In this document: in pieces, positions 8,846 through 15,774 of the stretch
Numbering within the stretch: the stretch's first letter is position 1
How the letters are laid out: every line of letters starts with the position of its first letter
Source of the DNA: Pseudomonas sp. B21_DOA
Lineage (GTDB): Bacteria; Pseudomonadota; Gammaproteobacteria; Pseudomonadales; Pseudomonadaceae
Reading direction: 5' to 3'
NCBI GenBank assembly: GCA_030544685.1
Contig: CP086683.1
Location: forward strand, 3,658,001 to 3,722,000
Length of the DNA: 64,000 bases
Program-made: the position numbers and the translations under genes
Notes under the pieces: model-generated
Database searches by the model: none
Seen by the model: the letters and a program-made list of their open reading frames with translations, nothing else
Told to the model about the DNA's origin: nothing

Positions 8846-8962
8846 TTATTGAGTGATGCGATCGGCGAGAGCGCTGAGCAGCATCAGGAAGGTGTAAATC
8901 GAGAGGACTCGAAACGAGCCGCGCCGAATCAGAGTGCGCCGAGCGCGCTGAAGGCTGGTCAT
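8846..8962 (-). CDS. Tiny early protein (38 aa)
   Basis: Begins MTSLQRARRTLIRRGSFRV and ends with a short hydrophobic stretch (LSIYTFLMLLSALAD). A basic N-terminus with one possible membrane helix suggests a membrane-associated peptide. The ATG overlaps the stop of the upstream 41-aa gene (ATGA), the same coupling seen through this part of the operon, which is the main support for it being real. Confidence 0.5.
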   Translation of the reverse strand: MTSLQRARRTLIRRGSFRVLSIYTFLMLLSALADRITQ

Positions 8963-9084
8963 CGGAATACGTGGTAGGTGGTGGAGCGCGGAACCTGGCA
9001 AGTGCCCGAGCCGTCTTTCACGATGCCGTAGGCGCCGGCACCGGCAATCAAGATCACAACGAGAAACCAGTACAAGAGATTCAT
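8959..9084 (-). CDS. Tiny single-helix membrane protein (41 aa)
   Basis: MNLLYWFLVVILIAGAGAYG is a clear hydrophobic helix, followed by a short polar tail (IVKDGSGTCQVPRSTTYHVFR). The start overlaps the stop of the 64-aa gene upstream and the stop overlaps the next start, so it sits in a chain of ATGA-coupled genes. Function unknown. Confidence 0.6.
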   Translation of the reverse strand: MNLLYWFLVVILIAGAGAYGIVKDGSGTCQVPRSTTYHVFR

Positions 9085-9275
9085 GGCCGAGCCCTCACCG
9101 CGATGCGTCCGCCTTTCATTGTCACCGACAGGCGCTGCGGGAGGCTGTCGACCAGATCCTCGCGCTTGCGACCGATCACTTCGTTGAAGGGCAGGCCGAA
9201 GCCGAGGATCGCGATGCGGCGCTCGATATCGTCGAACTGCTCATCGACCAGCGATTTCACCAAAGGGGTTGTCAT
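9081..9275 (-). CDS. Small early protein (64 aa)
   Basis: MTTPLVKSLVDEQFDDIERR starts a short, mostly helical soluble protein ending in a basic stretch. It is coupled by overlapping start and stop codons to genes on both sides. No family was recognised. Confidence 0.65.
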   Translation of the reverse strand: MTTPLVKSLVDEQFDDIERRIAILGFGLPFNEVIGRKREDLVDSLPQRLSVTMKGGRIAVRARP

Positions 9276-9505
9276 GCTGCAGCTCCTTGCGAGGCGGTGG
9301 CGTTGTAGGTGGCGTAGATCTGGTCGATGCGAGCGCGGTAGTGACGGTGCTCGCTGTCGTCGATGGCACGAAGCATGAAGGCCAGGGTGATGCAGGATGT
9401 CGCGGCGGCGCTGGCGTTGGGCTTGCCGAGGTCGCGGATCATGTTGCTGATCTCGCCTTCGATCCAGGTCACCGCTGTTTGATGGTCACGCTGCTGGATG
9501 TTCAT
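9272..9505 (-). CDS. Small early protein (77 aa)
   Basis: MNIQQRDHQTAVTWIEGEIS starts an all-helical soluble protein; residues 25-60 form an amphipathic helical region (ATSCITLAFMLRAIDDSEH). The start lies inside the upstream gene and the stop overlaps the next ATG. No family was recognised. Confidence 0.65.
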   Translation of the reverse strand: MNIQQRDHQTAVTWIEGEISNMIRDLGKPNASAAATSCITLAFMLRAIDDSEHRHYRARIDQIYATYNATASQGAAA

Positions 9506-9737
9506 TTGAGCCCCAGAATTCGCCGTAGGCGACCACCGCTGCCGCGACTCGCTTGGCCCGCGCCTTGCGGTCGACGAGCTCTTGAGCTGCCATCAGCGCC
9601 TGACGCTGTGTGAGTTTTTGCGCCACGGCTTCGTAGTCGTGGAAGTCTTCAACCTGCGGCGCTTTCGGGCGCCCCCAGTCGTCGTAGCGCCTATCCCACT
9701 CTCGGGCCTGCGCACTGTCTGCATAGCTGGTTGCCAT
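9486..9737 (-). CDS. Small early protein (83 aa)
   Basis: The start at 9737 (MATSYADSAQAREWDRRYDD) has a good GGAGG site upstream; an in-frame extension to 9785 is less likely. The protein is charged and rich in aromatic residues near the N-terminus, then helical. It overlaps the following gene by 20 bases. No family was recognised. Confidence 0.65.
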   Translation of the reverse strand: MATSYADSAQAREWDRRYDDWGRPKAPQVEDFHDYEAVAQKLTQRQALMAAQELVDRKARAKRVAAAVVAYGEFWGSNEHPAA

Positions 9738-9973
9738 GGTCGCCTCCGTGGTGGCGGGTGTTGATCCAACAAAACTCGGATGCACTCATCCGCTCCGCTG
9801 GTTGCCGTTGGGCGCGGAGGAGTGCATTCGGGATTGGTCGGAGGGAGGGTGGCCCGGTCTCGCTGCTGGCGACAGACCGGGTTTGCAGCGTCAAGTTGTC
9901 TTCGTGCGCTGGGGTGGCCTACCTCATTCGGCCGATGCGCGGTGACATCGACGGCCTACTGTCCGCTGCCTGT

Positions 9974-10147
9974 TCATGGAGTCTCGAGTGAATACTGCAG
10001 GCTTTCTTCGCTACCCAAGTTGAAGCATTCGTCTATTTCATGGTGGTCATCCTCCAATGCGCGCCGTTGGCATCTTGGCGGGCGCTCGCCGGTCTCTGGT
10101 GTTACTGCATGCAGGTGGGCGGTTATAGGCCGCAGCTTCGTCCGCAT
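9974..10147 (-). CDS. Possible small early ORF (57 aa)
   Basis: MRTKLRPITAHLHAVTPETG starts a short reading frame ending SEESLQYSLETP. There is no clear ribosome site at 10147. An internal start preceded by GGAGG (MTTMK..) would join the same C-terminus (IDECFNLGSEES) if one A were missing, so a ~25-residue peptide is an alternative. It is the best candidate gene in the 576-base interval 9738-10313, which otherwise shows only an inverted repeat. Confidence 0.35.
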   Translation of the reverse strand: MRTKLRPITAHLHAVTPETGERPPRCQRRALEDDHHEIDECFNLGSEESLQYSLETP

Positions 10148-10262
10148 CGGGGTGTGATCTGGCCGGGGCTCACCCGGCATTCGGCGGAAGGGTGGCCCTA
10201 TAGGCAACCGGTTGGCACATCCGCTGCCCGAGGCTTAGCTTCAGATCACACCCCGATGCGCT
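10143..10262. repeat. 19-bp perfect inverted repeat around a structured ~80-bp spacer
   Basis: CGCATCGGGGTGTGATCTG near 10143-10161 and its exact reverse complement near 10244-10262 flank about 80 bases. The spacer itself has a GC-rich hairpin (GCCGGGGCTCACCCGGC). In the leftward early transcript this would form a long stem with an inner hairpin. The rest of 9738-10313 has no convincing gene apart from the weak 57-aa frame. Confidence 0.7.
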
Positions 10263-10313
10263 CTCATAGAGAGGATCGGGCAGTTAACGACAGGCTGTCG
10301 TGGCGCTGGTTGT

Positions 10314-10586
10314 TCAGTCGTCGTCGCCGGCTTCGATCATCTTTTCGATGTCGGCAGAGGCCGGCTTCTTCCAGTTTTTGATCTGCCCTGTCTCCAGATC
10401 GATGTTCAACATCAGGTAGTCGCCGTAGTGCTCGCCCGGGAAAAAATCCGGGACATAGCCGGTATAGGCGGCCACCTCATCGCCCTGCGCGTCGTGAAGC
10501 GTTACGCATACCTGATCACGAACCTTCATACAGGTGCGCAACTCGGTCACGTCGACCTGCACCGTCTTTTGCTGGTTGATTTGCAT
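10314..10586 (-). CDS. Early phage protein (90 aa)
   Basis: The start MQINQQKTVQVDVTELR at 10586 is preferred to an upstream extension. The protein is a compact, mixed alpha/beta, acidic protein with a DFFPGEHYGDYLMLNIDLETG segment and an acidic tail. It resembles conserved small proteins of Pseudomonas prophages as I recall them, but no function is known. Confidence 0.7.
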   Translation of the reverse strand: MQINQQKTVQVDVTELRTCMKVRDQVCVTLHDAQGDEVAAYTGYVPDFFPGEHYGDYLMLNIDLETGQIKNWKKPASADIEKMIEAGDDD

Positions 10587-10646
10587 GCTGCTGTCTCCGT
10601 TTGATTTCCCGTCTGGCCCTGTCGCCAAGGCCAGCCAGTGAAATCG

Positions 10647-10832
10647 TCACGCAGCAGCTTTGCAGTCAGCCGCCGTCATTCGATGGCCGTCTTCGCACTC
10701 AATGACGCGCACGCCGCTGGTGAGTCCGCGCTCAGTGTTGAGCCTGTTCGCCTCTCGTATGCAGGCGGCCAGGCTCTCGTCGGCAAACACCTGCAGCTCA
10801 CCCCGCCCGGTGATGTGAATGACTTTGTTCAT
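10647..10832 (-). CDS. Small early protein (61 aa)
   Basis: MNKVIHITGRGELQVFADES begins a short beta-rich protein with two Cys residues near the C-terminus (IECEDGH, ADCKAAA). A GTG six bases upstream is an alternative start. Part of the leftward early operon; function unknown. Confidence 0.6.
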   Translation of the reverse strand: MNKVIHITGRGELQVFADESLAACIREANRLNTERGLTSGVRVIECEDGHRMTAADCKAAA

Positions 10833-10847
10833 CGTCACGCCCTCGTT

Positions 10848-11090
10848 TCATGCAACCTGTTCGAGAACTTTCCGGCTGAAGGCCTGAATGTTCATGTGCG
10901 CCTTGACCGTCATTTCATGGCGCTGTTTGAGGTGGCTTCGCATCGCGAGGTCTGCCATGTCGGCAGGATCAGCCTCAAGTGCTGCGATCGCTTCATCGAC
11001 GCCGCCGAACCACTTTTCCAGAAGCCTTGCGCAGGAAGCGGCGGCTTCGTTGACTACCTCATCACTTGCTTCGAACGCTGAATTGCTCAT
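10848..11090 (-). CDS. First gene of the leftward early operon (80 aa)
   Basis: An acidic, all-helical protein starting MSNSAFEASDEVVNEAAASC, with GGAG at a good distance before the ATG. It is the first clear gene after the pL-like promoter at 11.43-11.46 kb, in the position of lambda N. However it lacks the arginine-rich RNA-binding motif of N proteins, so an antitermination role is not supported. No family was recognised. Confidence 0.65.
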   Translation of the reverse strand: MSNSAFEASDEVVNEAAASCARLLEKWFGGVDEAIAALEADPADMADLAMRSHLKQRHEMTVKAHMNIQAFSRKVLEQVA

Positions 11091-11422
11091 CGTCTTTCTC
11101 CGTTGATTTCCAATGCCGCCTCATCGAAGCGGCATCAGTAAATCTTTGGTCTTTCTCCGCACCCGCTTACCAGGTCATTCACTCAGTTCGGTCAACACCT
11201 CGTCCGCCGTCGCAGTGGGCTGCGCGTGGGCAGGCTTTCGGGCCTGTCGGATCGCCGGTCGCCGGTAGAGGCAAGTGCGGTTTTGTTCATCGGTTTACTG
11301 ACCTCCCACCGATGTAGCCGGGAGTGACCTAACCGGACTGGCCGGGTAGTCGTTCATGGCGCTGGTTGTTAAAGAGCGGCGGGTCTGTCGAGGCCCTTCG
11401 CAGTGGCTGTGTGTCGCTGCGA
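11091..11422 (-). other. Long untranslated leader of the leftward operon
   Basis: About 330 bases separate the promoter from the first clear gene. The leader holds two tiny ATG frames: MNDYPASPVRSLPATSVGGQ (about 11297-11359) and an arginine-rich one beginning MNKTALASTGDRRSDRPES, preceded by GGGAGG. These could be leader peptides or an antitermination region. Nothing else was recognised. Confidence 0.4.
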
Positions 11423-11429
11423 TGAGTGA

Positions 11430-11458
11430 AATATAGGCACTCCCATATTTTGTGTCAA
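11430..11458 (-). promoter_or_regulatory. Leftward early promoter (pL-like)
   Basis: On the minus strand TTGACA (11453-11458) is followed after exactly 17 bases by TATATT (11430-11435), a near-consensus sigma-70 promoter pointing at the leftward operon. A repressor half-site (TCCCATA, 11441-11447) lies in the spacer and the ATGGGTATACCCAT palindrome abuts the -35, so CI binding should shut it off. Confidence 0.85.
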
Positions 11459-11492
11459 TGGGTATACCCATAAAAGTTTCTGCTCCCATATT
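11436..11492. promoter_or_regulatory. Left operator cluster (OL-like, three sites)
   Basis: Three sites about 21-22 bp apart share CCCATA: GGCACTCCCATA (to 11447), the perfect 14-bp palindrome ATGGGTATACCCAT (11458-11471) and CTGCTCCCATA (to 11490). The same motif occurs three times between cI and cro. Two-turn spacing suits cooperative binding of a dimeric repressor. Confidence 0.8.
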
Positions 11493-11544
11493 TTTGCGCG
11501 TAAAAAGCCTGCGCTTGGCACGCTTCATGTAACGTTGATGCTAC

Positions 11545-11961
11545 TTAAACGGTCTGCTGCTCCAAGTCAGAACCGCAATAGCGGCATTTCTTGGCGGCGG
11601 CCTTGATGGTTTCCGCGCAGAAGGGGCAGTCTTTCATTTCTGATACGGGCTCAGGTGCCCGTTGTGTCGATTCCGGAAAATCACTTGCCCTTGCGAACTC
11701 TATGGGGGTAGGCCTGCTCAAAGCCCAGATAAAAGCAGCGACCCAGCCGATAAAGGTCCAGCCAGCGAGAAGATTTAGCGCGAATATCGGCGTGGCCTTG
11801 GGATGTTCCCCGACAGCGCAGATAGCAGGGTAGAAGTACAGCGCGATCGCACAAGGGAAGAAGACGATACTTGCGACCAGTGCAAAGCTGTTGGTGCCGC
11901 TCCCGATCAGGTAGCTGACCAGGCAAACAATTCCGAGCAGAATCAGGCCTACGATCTTCAT
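11545..11961 (-). CDS. Superinfection-immunity-type membrane protein with C-terminal zinc ribbon
   Basis: A 138-residue protein with three hydrophobic segments (about residues 3-22, 26-46 and 62-82). It carries the [22 protein letters not shown] block typical of the superinfection immunity (Imm-like) family. The C-terminus has a zinc-ribbon pair, [19 protein letters not shown] (about 113-131). It lies between pL and the cI region, outside the early operon, so it is probably expressed in the lysogen and could stop DNA entry of related phages. The fused cytoplasmic zinc ribbon is an addition to the basic membrane unit. Confidence 0.8.
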   Translation of the reverse strand: MKIVGLILLGIVCLVSYLIGSGTNSFALVASIVFFPCAIALYFYPAICAVGEHPKATPIFALNLLAGWTFIGWVAAFIWALSRPTPIEFARASDFPESTQRAPEPVSEMKDCPFCAETIKAAAKKCRYCGSDLEQQTV

Positions 11962-12041
11962 TGGTTCCCTCCATCAGTTAAGCTCAGACTTTACCATTCG
12001 TGACTGTGCGCCACCATTGGCGTGAGGGAAGGGCAGGCATG

Positions 12042-12067
12042 AAAAAGCCCGGCGCTGGGCCGGGCTT
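12042..12067 (-). terminator. Rho-independent terminator after the P63C gene
   Basis: On the minus strand AAGCCCGGC, loop, GCCGGGCTT is followed by TTTT. It ends transcription of the 12.1-13.1 kb gene. Confidence 0.85.
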
Positions 12068-12092
12068 GAAGGTTAGCTAAGGTCAAGAGTTC

Positions 12093-13073
12093 TTAGCCTT
12101 CCGCTTGCGGAATTAACTCCATCTCTTGCTGGCCACCGAATCTCGTCGAGAAGCGCGCTTCGTACTCAGAAGCTGACGATGATGATTCCGCCATTTCTAA
12201 AATTCGGCCCATGTGCATTCTGAGTGCACGAGCTCCTATCTCGTTTAAAAATTGGAATAGTTTTTTCTTGCCAGGGTCTTTGTCACGCAAGGCTCTGAGA
12301 AGATCCAAAATCCTTCCACTACTTTGCGCAAGAGGATAGTAAATGTGTCGTCGAGTAAGGTGCATCAATTTCCAAGGCTTGCCGCGAACAGGAATAGGGA
12401 TCTTGTACAAACGATGCCATGCAAGATAAAGCTCATTTGGGAATTCCTGCTCGTACTTGCGGGCTTCATCCTGAACAAATGCTTTGAAAGCCTGGATGAT
12501 CTCGTCGACCTCCGGCTGATAGCCTGCAAGTGCATAAACTAGGTTGGTGATGCCACTCTTAGCTGAGGCATTTACGATGATACGAGCTTGTATTGCGAGA
12601 TGAGCCTGTGTTTTGGACAGCTTATTATCGGAGTCCGCTTGTAATATCGCGTTGCATACGTCAATTAGCACATCTGCGCTGTAGCCGCGAATGGTGACTT
12701 CAAGCTGGTTGGCACCAGGGTAAATCCATTTAAATTCAACAGGATGAGTGATTTTGTGAAGCAGTTCAGCACCAACGTAAGGTGCCAGACTTTTCCTGCT
12801 CATCATCCGCTCGAAATCGTTCCCCCCAGGATTCTTAGCCCCTAATGCGGCGGCTATTCCCCGCTGAGTCATTACTGCAGTCTTATTTTCGTCACCCAAA
12901 ACGTAGCATTCAGCGTCAACGCCAAAGTGCTGCAAAAAATTACCTTTATGAATAGCTTTTAATCCCCAGCGTGCGGCCGCTGCTTTCTTGGCTATAGCGC
13001 TCCTGGCAGTTTTGGGTAGGGAAGCTGCCCGAGCATTCCCGCCTGCAGCTTTGGATTTATTCTTCTCGGACAT
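12093..13073 (-). CDS. P63C-domain protein
   Basis: A 326-residue protein. The N-terminal 40 residues are basic and Ala-rich (NARAASLPKTARSAIAKKAAA), followed by a segment with a MTQRGIAAALGAKNPGGND block. The C-terminal half matches the phage P63C domain pattern: YEQEFPNELYLAWHRLYKIP, then KPWKLMHLTRRHIYYPLAQ and a helical end. Role unknown; the basic N-terminus suggests nucleic-acid binding. It has its own terminator and a long upstream region, and sits beside the immunity gene, so expression in the lysogen is likely. Confidence 0.75.
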   Translation of the reverse strand: MSEKNKSKAAGGNARAASLPKTARSAIAKKAAAARWGLKAIHKGNFLQHFGVDAECYVLGDENKTAVMTQRGIAAALGAKNPGGNDFERMMSRKSLAPYVGAELLHKITHPVEFKWIYPGANQLEVTIRGYSADVLIDVCNAILQADSDNKLSKTQAHLAIQARIIVNASAKSGITNLVYALAGYQPEVDEIIQAFKAFVQDEARKYEQEFPNELYLAWHRLYKIPIPVRGKPWKLMHLTRRHIYYPLAQSSGRILDLLRALRDKDPGKKKLFQFLNEIGARALRMHMGRILEMAESSSSASEYEARFSTRFGGQQEMELIPQAEG

Positions 13074-13230
13074 GCAAGCATCCTCTCATAGTGATGCTTG
13101 CATGATGCTCCTAAAAATATGCGAATTGCAAGCATAAAAAAGCGCCATGCTTGCGAGCTGACGCTTTTTAAATCTACCTGTATGGTTAACCTCACGTTAG
13201 CATACAAGGCTCGCACATCGCTTCCAGCCT

Positions 13231-13452
13231 TCAACTCATTCGTCCGTCATAGAAGTGATTGAGCAGCATCAGCTCTACAACAGCTGCGAAAACGGCCGGC
13301 ACGATAAAGCCAGGACTGAAAACACGCTTGCGAGCCGATGAGCCTCCACCCATCCATCTAATGCCTGTTTCGCTAGCTGTCAGTATGAGGAAAGCCACGC
13401 AGAAACAAGCCCAGACCTTTCCCCAGACGCTAAGATATTTCCATCTGCTCAT
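13231..13452 (-). CDS. Small two-helix membrane protein
   Basis: A 73-residue protein with hydrophobic stretches at about residues 10-28 (VWACFCVAFLILTA) and 47-65 (FIVPAVFAAVVELMLL), joined by a basic loop (SSARKRVFS). It lies between the P63C gene and cI, where lysogenically expressed genes cluster. Function unknown. The flanking intervals 13074-13230 and 13453-13666 show no gene. Confidence 0.55.
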   Translation of the reverse strand: MSRWKYLSVWGKVWACFCVAFLILTASETGIRWMGGGSSARKRVFSPGFIVPAVFAAVVELMLLNHFYDGRMS

Positions 13453-13666
13453 CTCTGTTCTTCCGAATGCTATATCCAGTGTGTCAGCTCGCCCGCTGTA
13501 TGACCTGGTAACTACGGCTAAGAATCATGGTACAGAAACATTCCTTCCTCGCCGGATTCGTTTGAAGCCGTCAGAGCTCGAGCTGCAAGCGCCGTGGTTT
13601 CATGATGGTCGAAATCATAGCGCGGAGGCATGACTAATACGCTAGTCCACCAAGGCTCTCCGTCGA

Positions 13667-13858
13667 TCAGCAGGGAAGCTCGTGACACTGCAGATCATCC
13701 TCATCAGATCTCGGACCGAGCGCAATTCGAAGTGAACTTGTGAGGATTGAAGCCCCAGGGCGATTGTGATGGTTAGCCACCACACATCCATAAGCCTTCA
13801 AAACGCTGACAATCCGATCTAGATCTGACTCATCATTCAAAACGGCCACAACCGGCAT
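13667..13858 (-). CDS. Small phage protein (63 aa)
   Basis: MPVVAVLNDESDLDRIVSVL begins a short alpha/beta protein with an HHNRPGASILTSS middle. It is followed leftward by ~200 bases without a gene and lies about 70 bases downstream of cI. It could be co-transcribed with the repressor. No family was recognised. Confidence 0.55.
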   Translation of the reverse strand: MPVVAVLNDESDLDRIVSVLKAYGCVVANHHNRPGASILTSSLRIALGPRSDEDDLQCHELPC

Positions 13859-13930
13859 ATCGCCCTCCTTTGCAATGCTGATAAAAGTTCCTCGCCCGAC
13901 GTCGCAGCGGCTCTAATAGAGGAGTTCAGC

Positions 13931-14660
13931 CTATCTGGAATACATCGCCCACCAGAACACATGCCCCAGAATCGAGATCTGCTGCTCTTGGATCTGCTGG
14001 AACGTGTAGTCCTCGTCCGGATGCTCATCGCGGTTGAAGCTACGCAGGCGAATTCCGATCGGGATGCGGTAGACCTGCTTCACGCGAAGCTGGCCATTGT
14101 GGTTTATGGCGTACATCTCGCCGTCGACGATATCGCTCAGGAGTTTTTCCCCACGTTCACGCCTACAGTGGCGCCGTCGCGCAGTACAGGCATCATGCTG
14201 TTTCCGCCGACCTTCACGCACTTCGCGTTGCTGAACTGAACGCCGTTGTGGCGCAGATCCTTCTTGTTGAAGCGGAGTCGCGAGTTTGCGTTTTCCTCAA
14301 TCGCAAACCTGCCAGATCCCGCCGCCAGCTCTACTTCATGAAGGAAGGGGACATAGACCTCGTCGTCATCGAGTGGGGTTTCGTCGTCCCAAGTTTCGAT
14401 GGTGCCAAGTTTCACGCTGGGCTGGATGCGTTCAGCCTGATGATCAGGCACACCCTTGAGCATGTCACCGACACCTTCAGCCAGCCACATCGGGGACACG
14501 CCACATACAGAGGCGATCTGAGCTGCGAAGGCGGTAGCCTTCGATTTCCCCTCTCCAAATCGGAGATCGAGGTTTGCGTGAGTCCAGCGCGCTCAGCAAG
14601 CTCAGTCTGATTGAGCTTGGCGTGGCGGCGGGCGGTTTTGAGTCGGTCTTTGAATTCCAT
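13931..14660 (-). pseudogene. cI: CI-type prophage repressor (HTH plus S24 peptidase), two frameshifts
   Basis: Assembled over two one-base gaps (CCCC at 14548-14551; GG at 14139-14140) it gives about 243 residues. The N-terminal HTH_XRE domain reads [20 protein letters not shown], then [19 protein letters not shown]. The C-terminal S24/LexA-like peptidase has the Ser in GGNSMMPVLRDG and the Lys in GQLRVKQVYR. It would hold lysogeny by binding the six CCCATA operators and be cleaved with RecA help after DNA damage. The ATG lies about where transcription from the divergent promoter should start, so the mRNA is probably leaderless. Likely intact in reality. Confidence 0.88.
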
Positions 14661-14667
14661 CCGCGAA

Positions 14668-14696
14668 GTATTACGGGCGCTCCCATACCCTTGCAA
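14668..14696 (-). promoter_or_regulatory. Repressor-maintenance promoter (pRM-like)
   Basis: Minus strand TTGCAA (14691-14696), 17 bases, TAATAC (14668-14673). The expected start point is about 14661, immediately before the cI ATG at 14660, and no Shine-Dalgarno precedes the ATG. Confidence 0.7.
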
Positions 14697-14736
14697 ATCG
14701 GTATTCCCATAACCTATTATATGGGCATTCCCGTAT
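14677..14736. promoter_or_regulatory. Right operator cluster (OR-like, three sites)
   Basis: Three CCCATA-type sites spaced about 21-22 bp: GGGCGCTCCCATACC, CGGTATTCCCATAAC and ATGGGCATTCCCGTAT. They overlap both divergent promoters and match the left operator cluster, as OR and OL do in lambda. Confidence 0.8.
14691..14720 (+). promoter_or_regulatory. Rightward early promoter (pR-like)
   Basis: TTGCAA (14691-14696), 18 bases, TATTAT (14715-14720), pointing to cro at 14748. TTGCAA is self-complementary and also serves as the -35 of the opposing promoter. Confidence 0.75.
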
Positions 14737-14747
14737 GGAGGGGCATC

Positions 14748-14961
14748 ATGAACGCAATTTACAAGGGCCTCGTTGACTACTTCGGCACCCAGGAGGCCAC
14801 CGCCGAAAAGCTCAAGGTTGATCAAAGCACCGTTTCCGGTTGGGTTCGGGGAAGCACGGCATGTCTCCGGTTATTGCCAAGCGAGCGGAGGCGCTGACCG
14901 AAGGTGCTTTCAAAAAGAAAAGCTGTGTCCGTCGTTTCCTTGGGCCGAGATGGCCGCCTAA
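14748..14961 (+). pseudogene. cro: Cro-type repressor, two frameshifts
   Basis: [20 protein letters not shown], then [15 protein letters not shown], is a YdaS/Cro-like helix-turn-helix. The frame breaks in GGGG at 14848-14851; the continuation [20 protein letters not shown] is readable in the next frame. A second break in the A run at 14918-14921 leads to LCPSFPWAEMAA and a TAA. With both bases restored it has 71 residues. GGAGGGG precedes the ATG. It would compete with CI at the right operators and favour lytic growth. Confidence 0.85.
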
Positions 14962-15015
14962 GCGACATCCCTGTCCGCCAATCCGTTGAAGCCAGATTAG
15001 AAGAGAGCAGTCCCC

Positions 15016-15594
15016 ATGCAAACGTCCAGTTCCAGACACCCCGTACAAACCCGTGATCAGGTGCTGGTCGCCCATGCTGCAAACCAGATCGCGCGCACGA
15101 GCCTGAGCCAAGACGACTTCGCCCAGACACTGAGCCGCGAGCTGCACCTGTCGTGCCCGGAAAAGGCCGCCGCCAAAGAGGTCCCGGACTTCGCGGCGCT
15201 GACTACACAGAACGACGTGGCCGAGTTCGTCAAGGCAACCGGCCGCTGGCTCAAGCGTGTTCAGCGCTGGCTATCTGGTGATCAGGAAATGCCGTCATGG
15301 CTGGAAGAGGCCTGGGTGAATGCTCTGGAACCTGAGTTCCGCGACAACTGTATCAACGAGCTGGCCGGCCGCCATGGCTTGATCGGCGCCCGCCAGATGC
15401 AAAGCGACCAATGCGCCAACAAAAGCTTCGGTGCGTTAATCCGCGCACTGGGCGACGTGATTAATACCGGCAGCGAAGTCTTTGACGACCAGGTGATGTG
15501 CGAGGAGGACCTTCCGCACCTGCCGGCGTTCGCCGAGCAATGCCGTCAGGTTGAAGCGCGGGCAGGGAGCTTGGCCGGAAGGCTGAAGCGCTGA
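15016..15594 (+). CDS. Early regulatory-position protein (192 aa)
   Basis: An all-helical soluble protein starting MQTSSSRHPVQTRDQVLVAH. It contains DVAEFVKATGRWLKRVQRWL, a short amphipathic block that resembles toxin YdaT/CII-position phage proteins, though I cannot assign a family with confidence. It occupies the place of lambda cII, immediately after cro, so a role in the lysis-lysogeny choice or host takeover is possible but inferred from position only. Confidence 0.6.
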   Translation: MQTSSSRHPVQTRDQVLVAHAANQIARTSLSQDDFAQTLSRELHLSCPEKAAAKEVPDFAALTTQNDVAEFVKATGRWLKRVQRWLSGDQEMPSWLEEAWVNALEPEFRDNCINELAGRHGLIGARQMQSDQCANKSFGALIRALGDVINTGSEVFDDQVMCEEDLPHLPAFAEQCRQVEARAGSLAGRLKR

Positions 15595-15630
15595 TCGCAA
15601 AACACCGACCGAATCTGAAGATCGCCTGAT

Positions 15631-15650
15631 TTTCCGCGCATGCGCGGAAA
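15631..15650. promoter_or_regulatory. 20-bp perfect palindrome in the cro-rha interval
   Basis: TTTCCGCGCATGCGCGGAAA equals its own reverse complement over all 20 bases. It lies in the 180-base gap before the Rha-type gene and has no T-run, so it is more likely a protein-binding site than a terminator. Confidence 0.55.
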
Positions 15651-15727
15651 TCCTGAGTTCACCACCAAAAAGGGGTCTTTGGGTTCGCACTCTCAAGTAG
15701 CAGCCCCAGAAAGCCCAGGCACAAAAA

Positions 15728-15748
15728 AGCCGACGGTCGAGGTCGGCT
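15728..15748. other. Hairpin just upstream of the Rha-type gene
   Basis: AGCCGAC, 7-base loop, GTCGGCT, preceded by AAAAA. In the leftward direction it has terminator shape. In the rightward direction it would form a stem about 25 bases before the start codon and could affect translation. Confidence 0.45.
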
Positions 15749-15774
15749 GATTCGTAAACTAGAGAGGCCCGATT

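Noticed and set aside
10143..10262. Invertible DNA segment or transposon ends
   Set aside because: Only one pair of 19-bp repeats, no recombinase nearby and no target duplication; a structured RNA is simpler.
11295..11528. 77-aa minus-strand frame over the left operator region
   Set aside because: It runs through the promoter and all three operators and has no ribosome site; only its last 20 codons could be a leader peptide.
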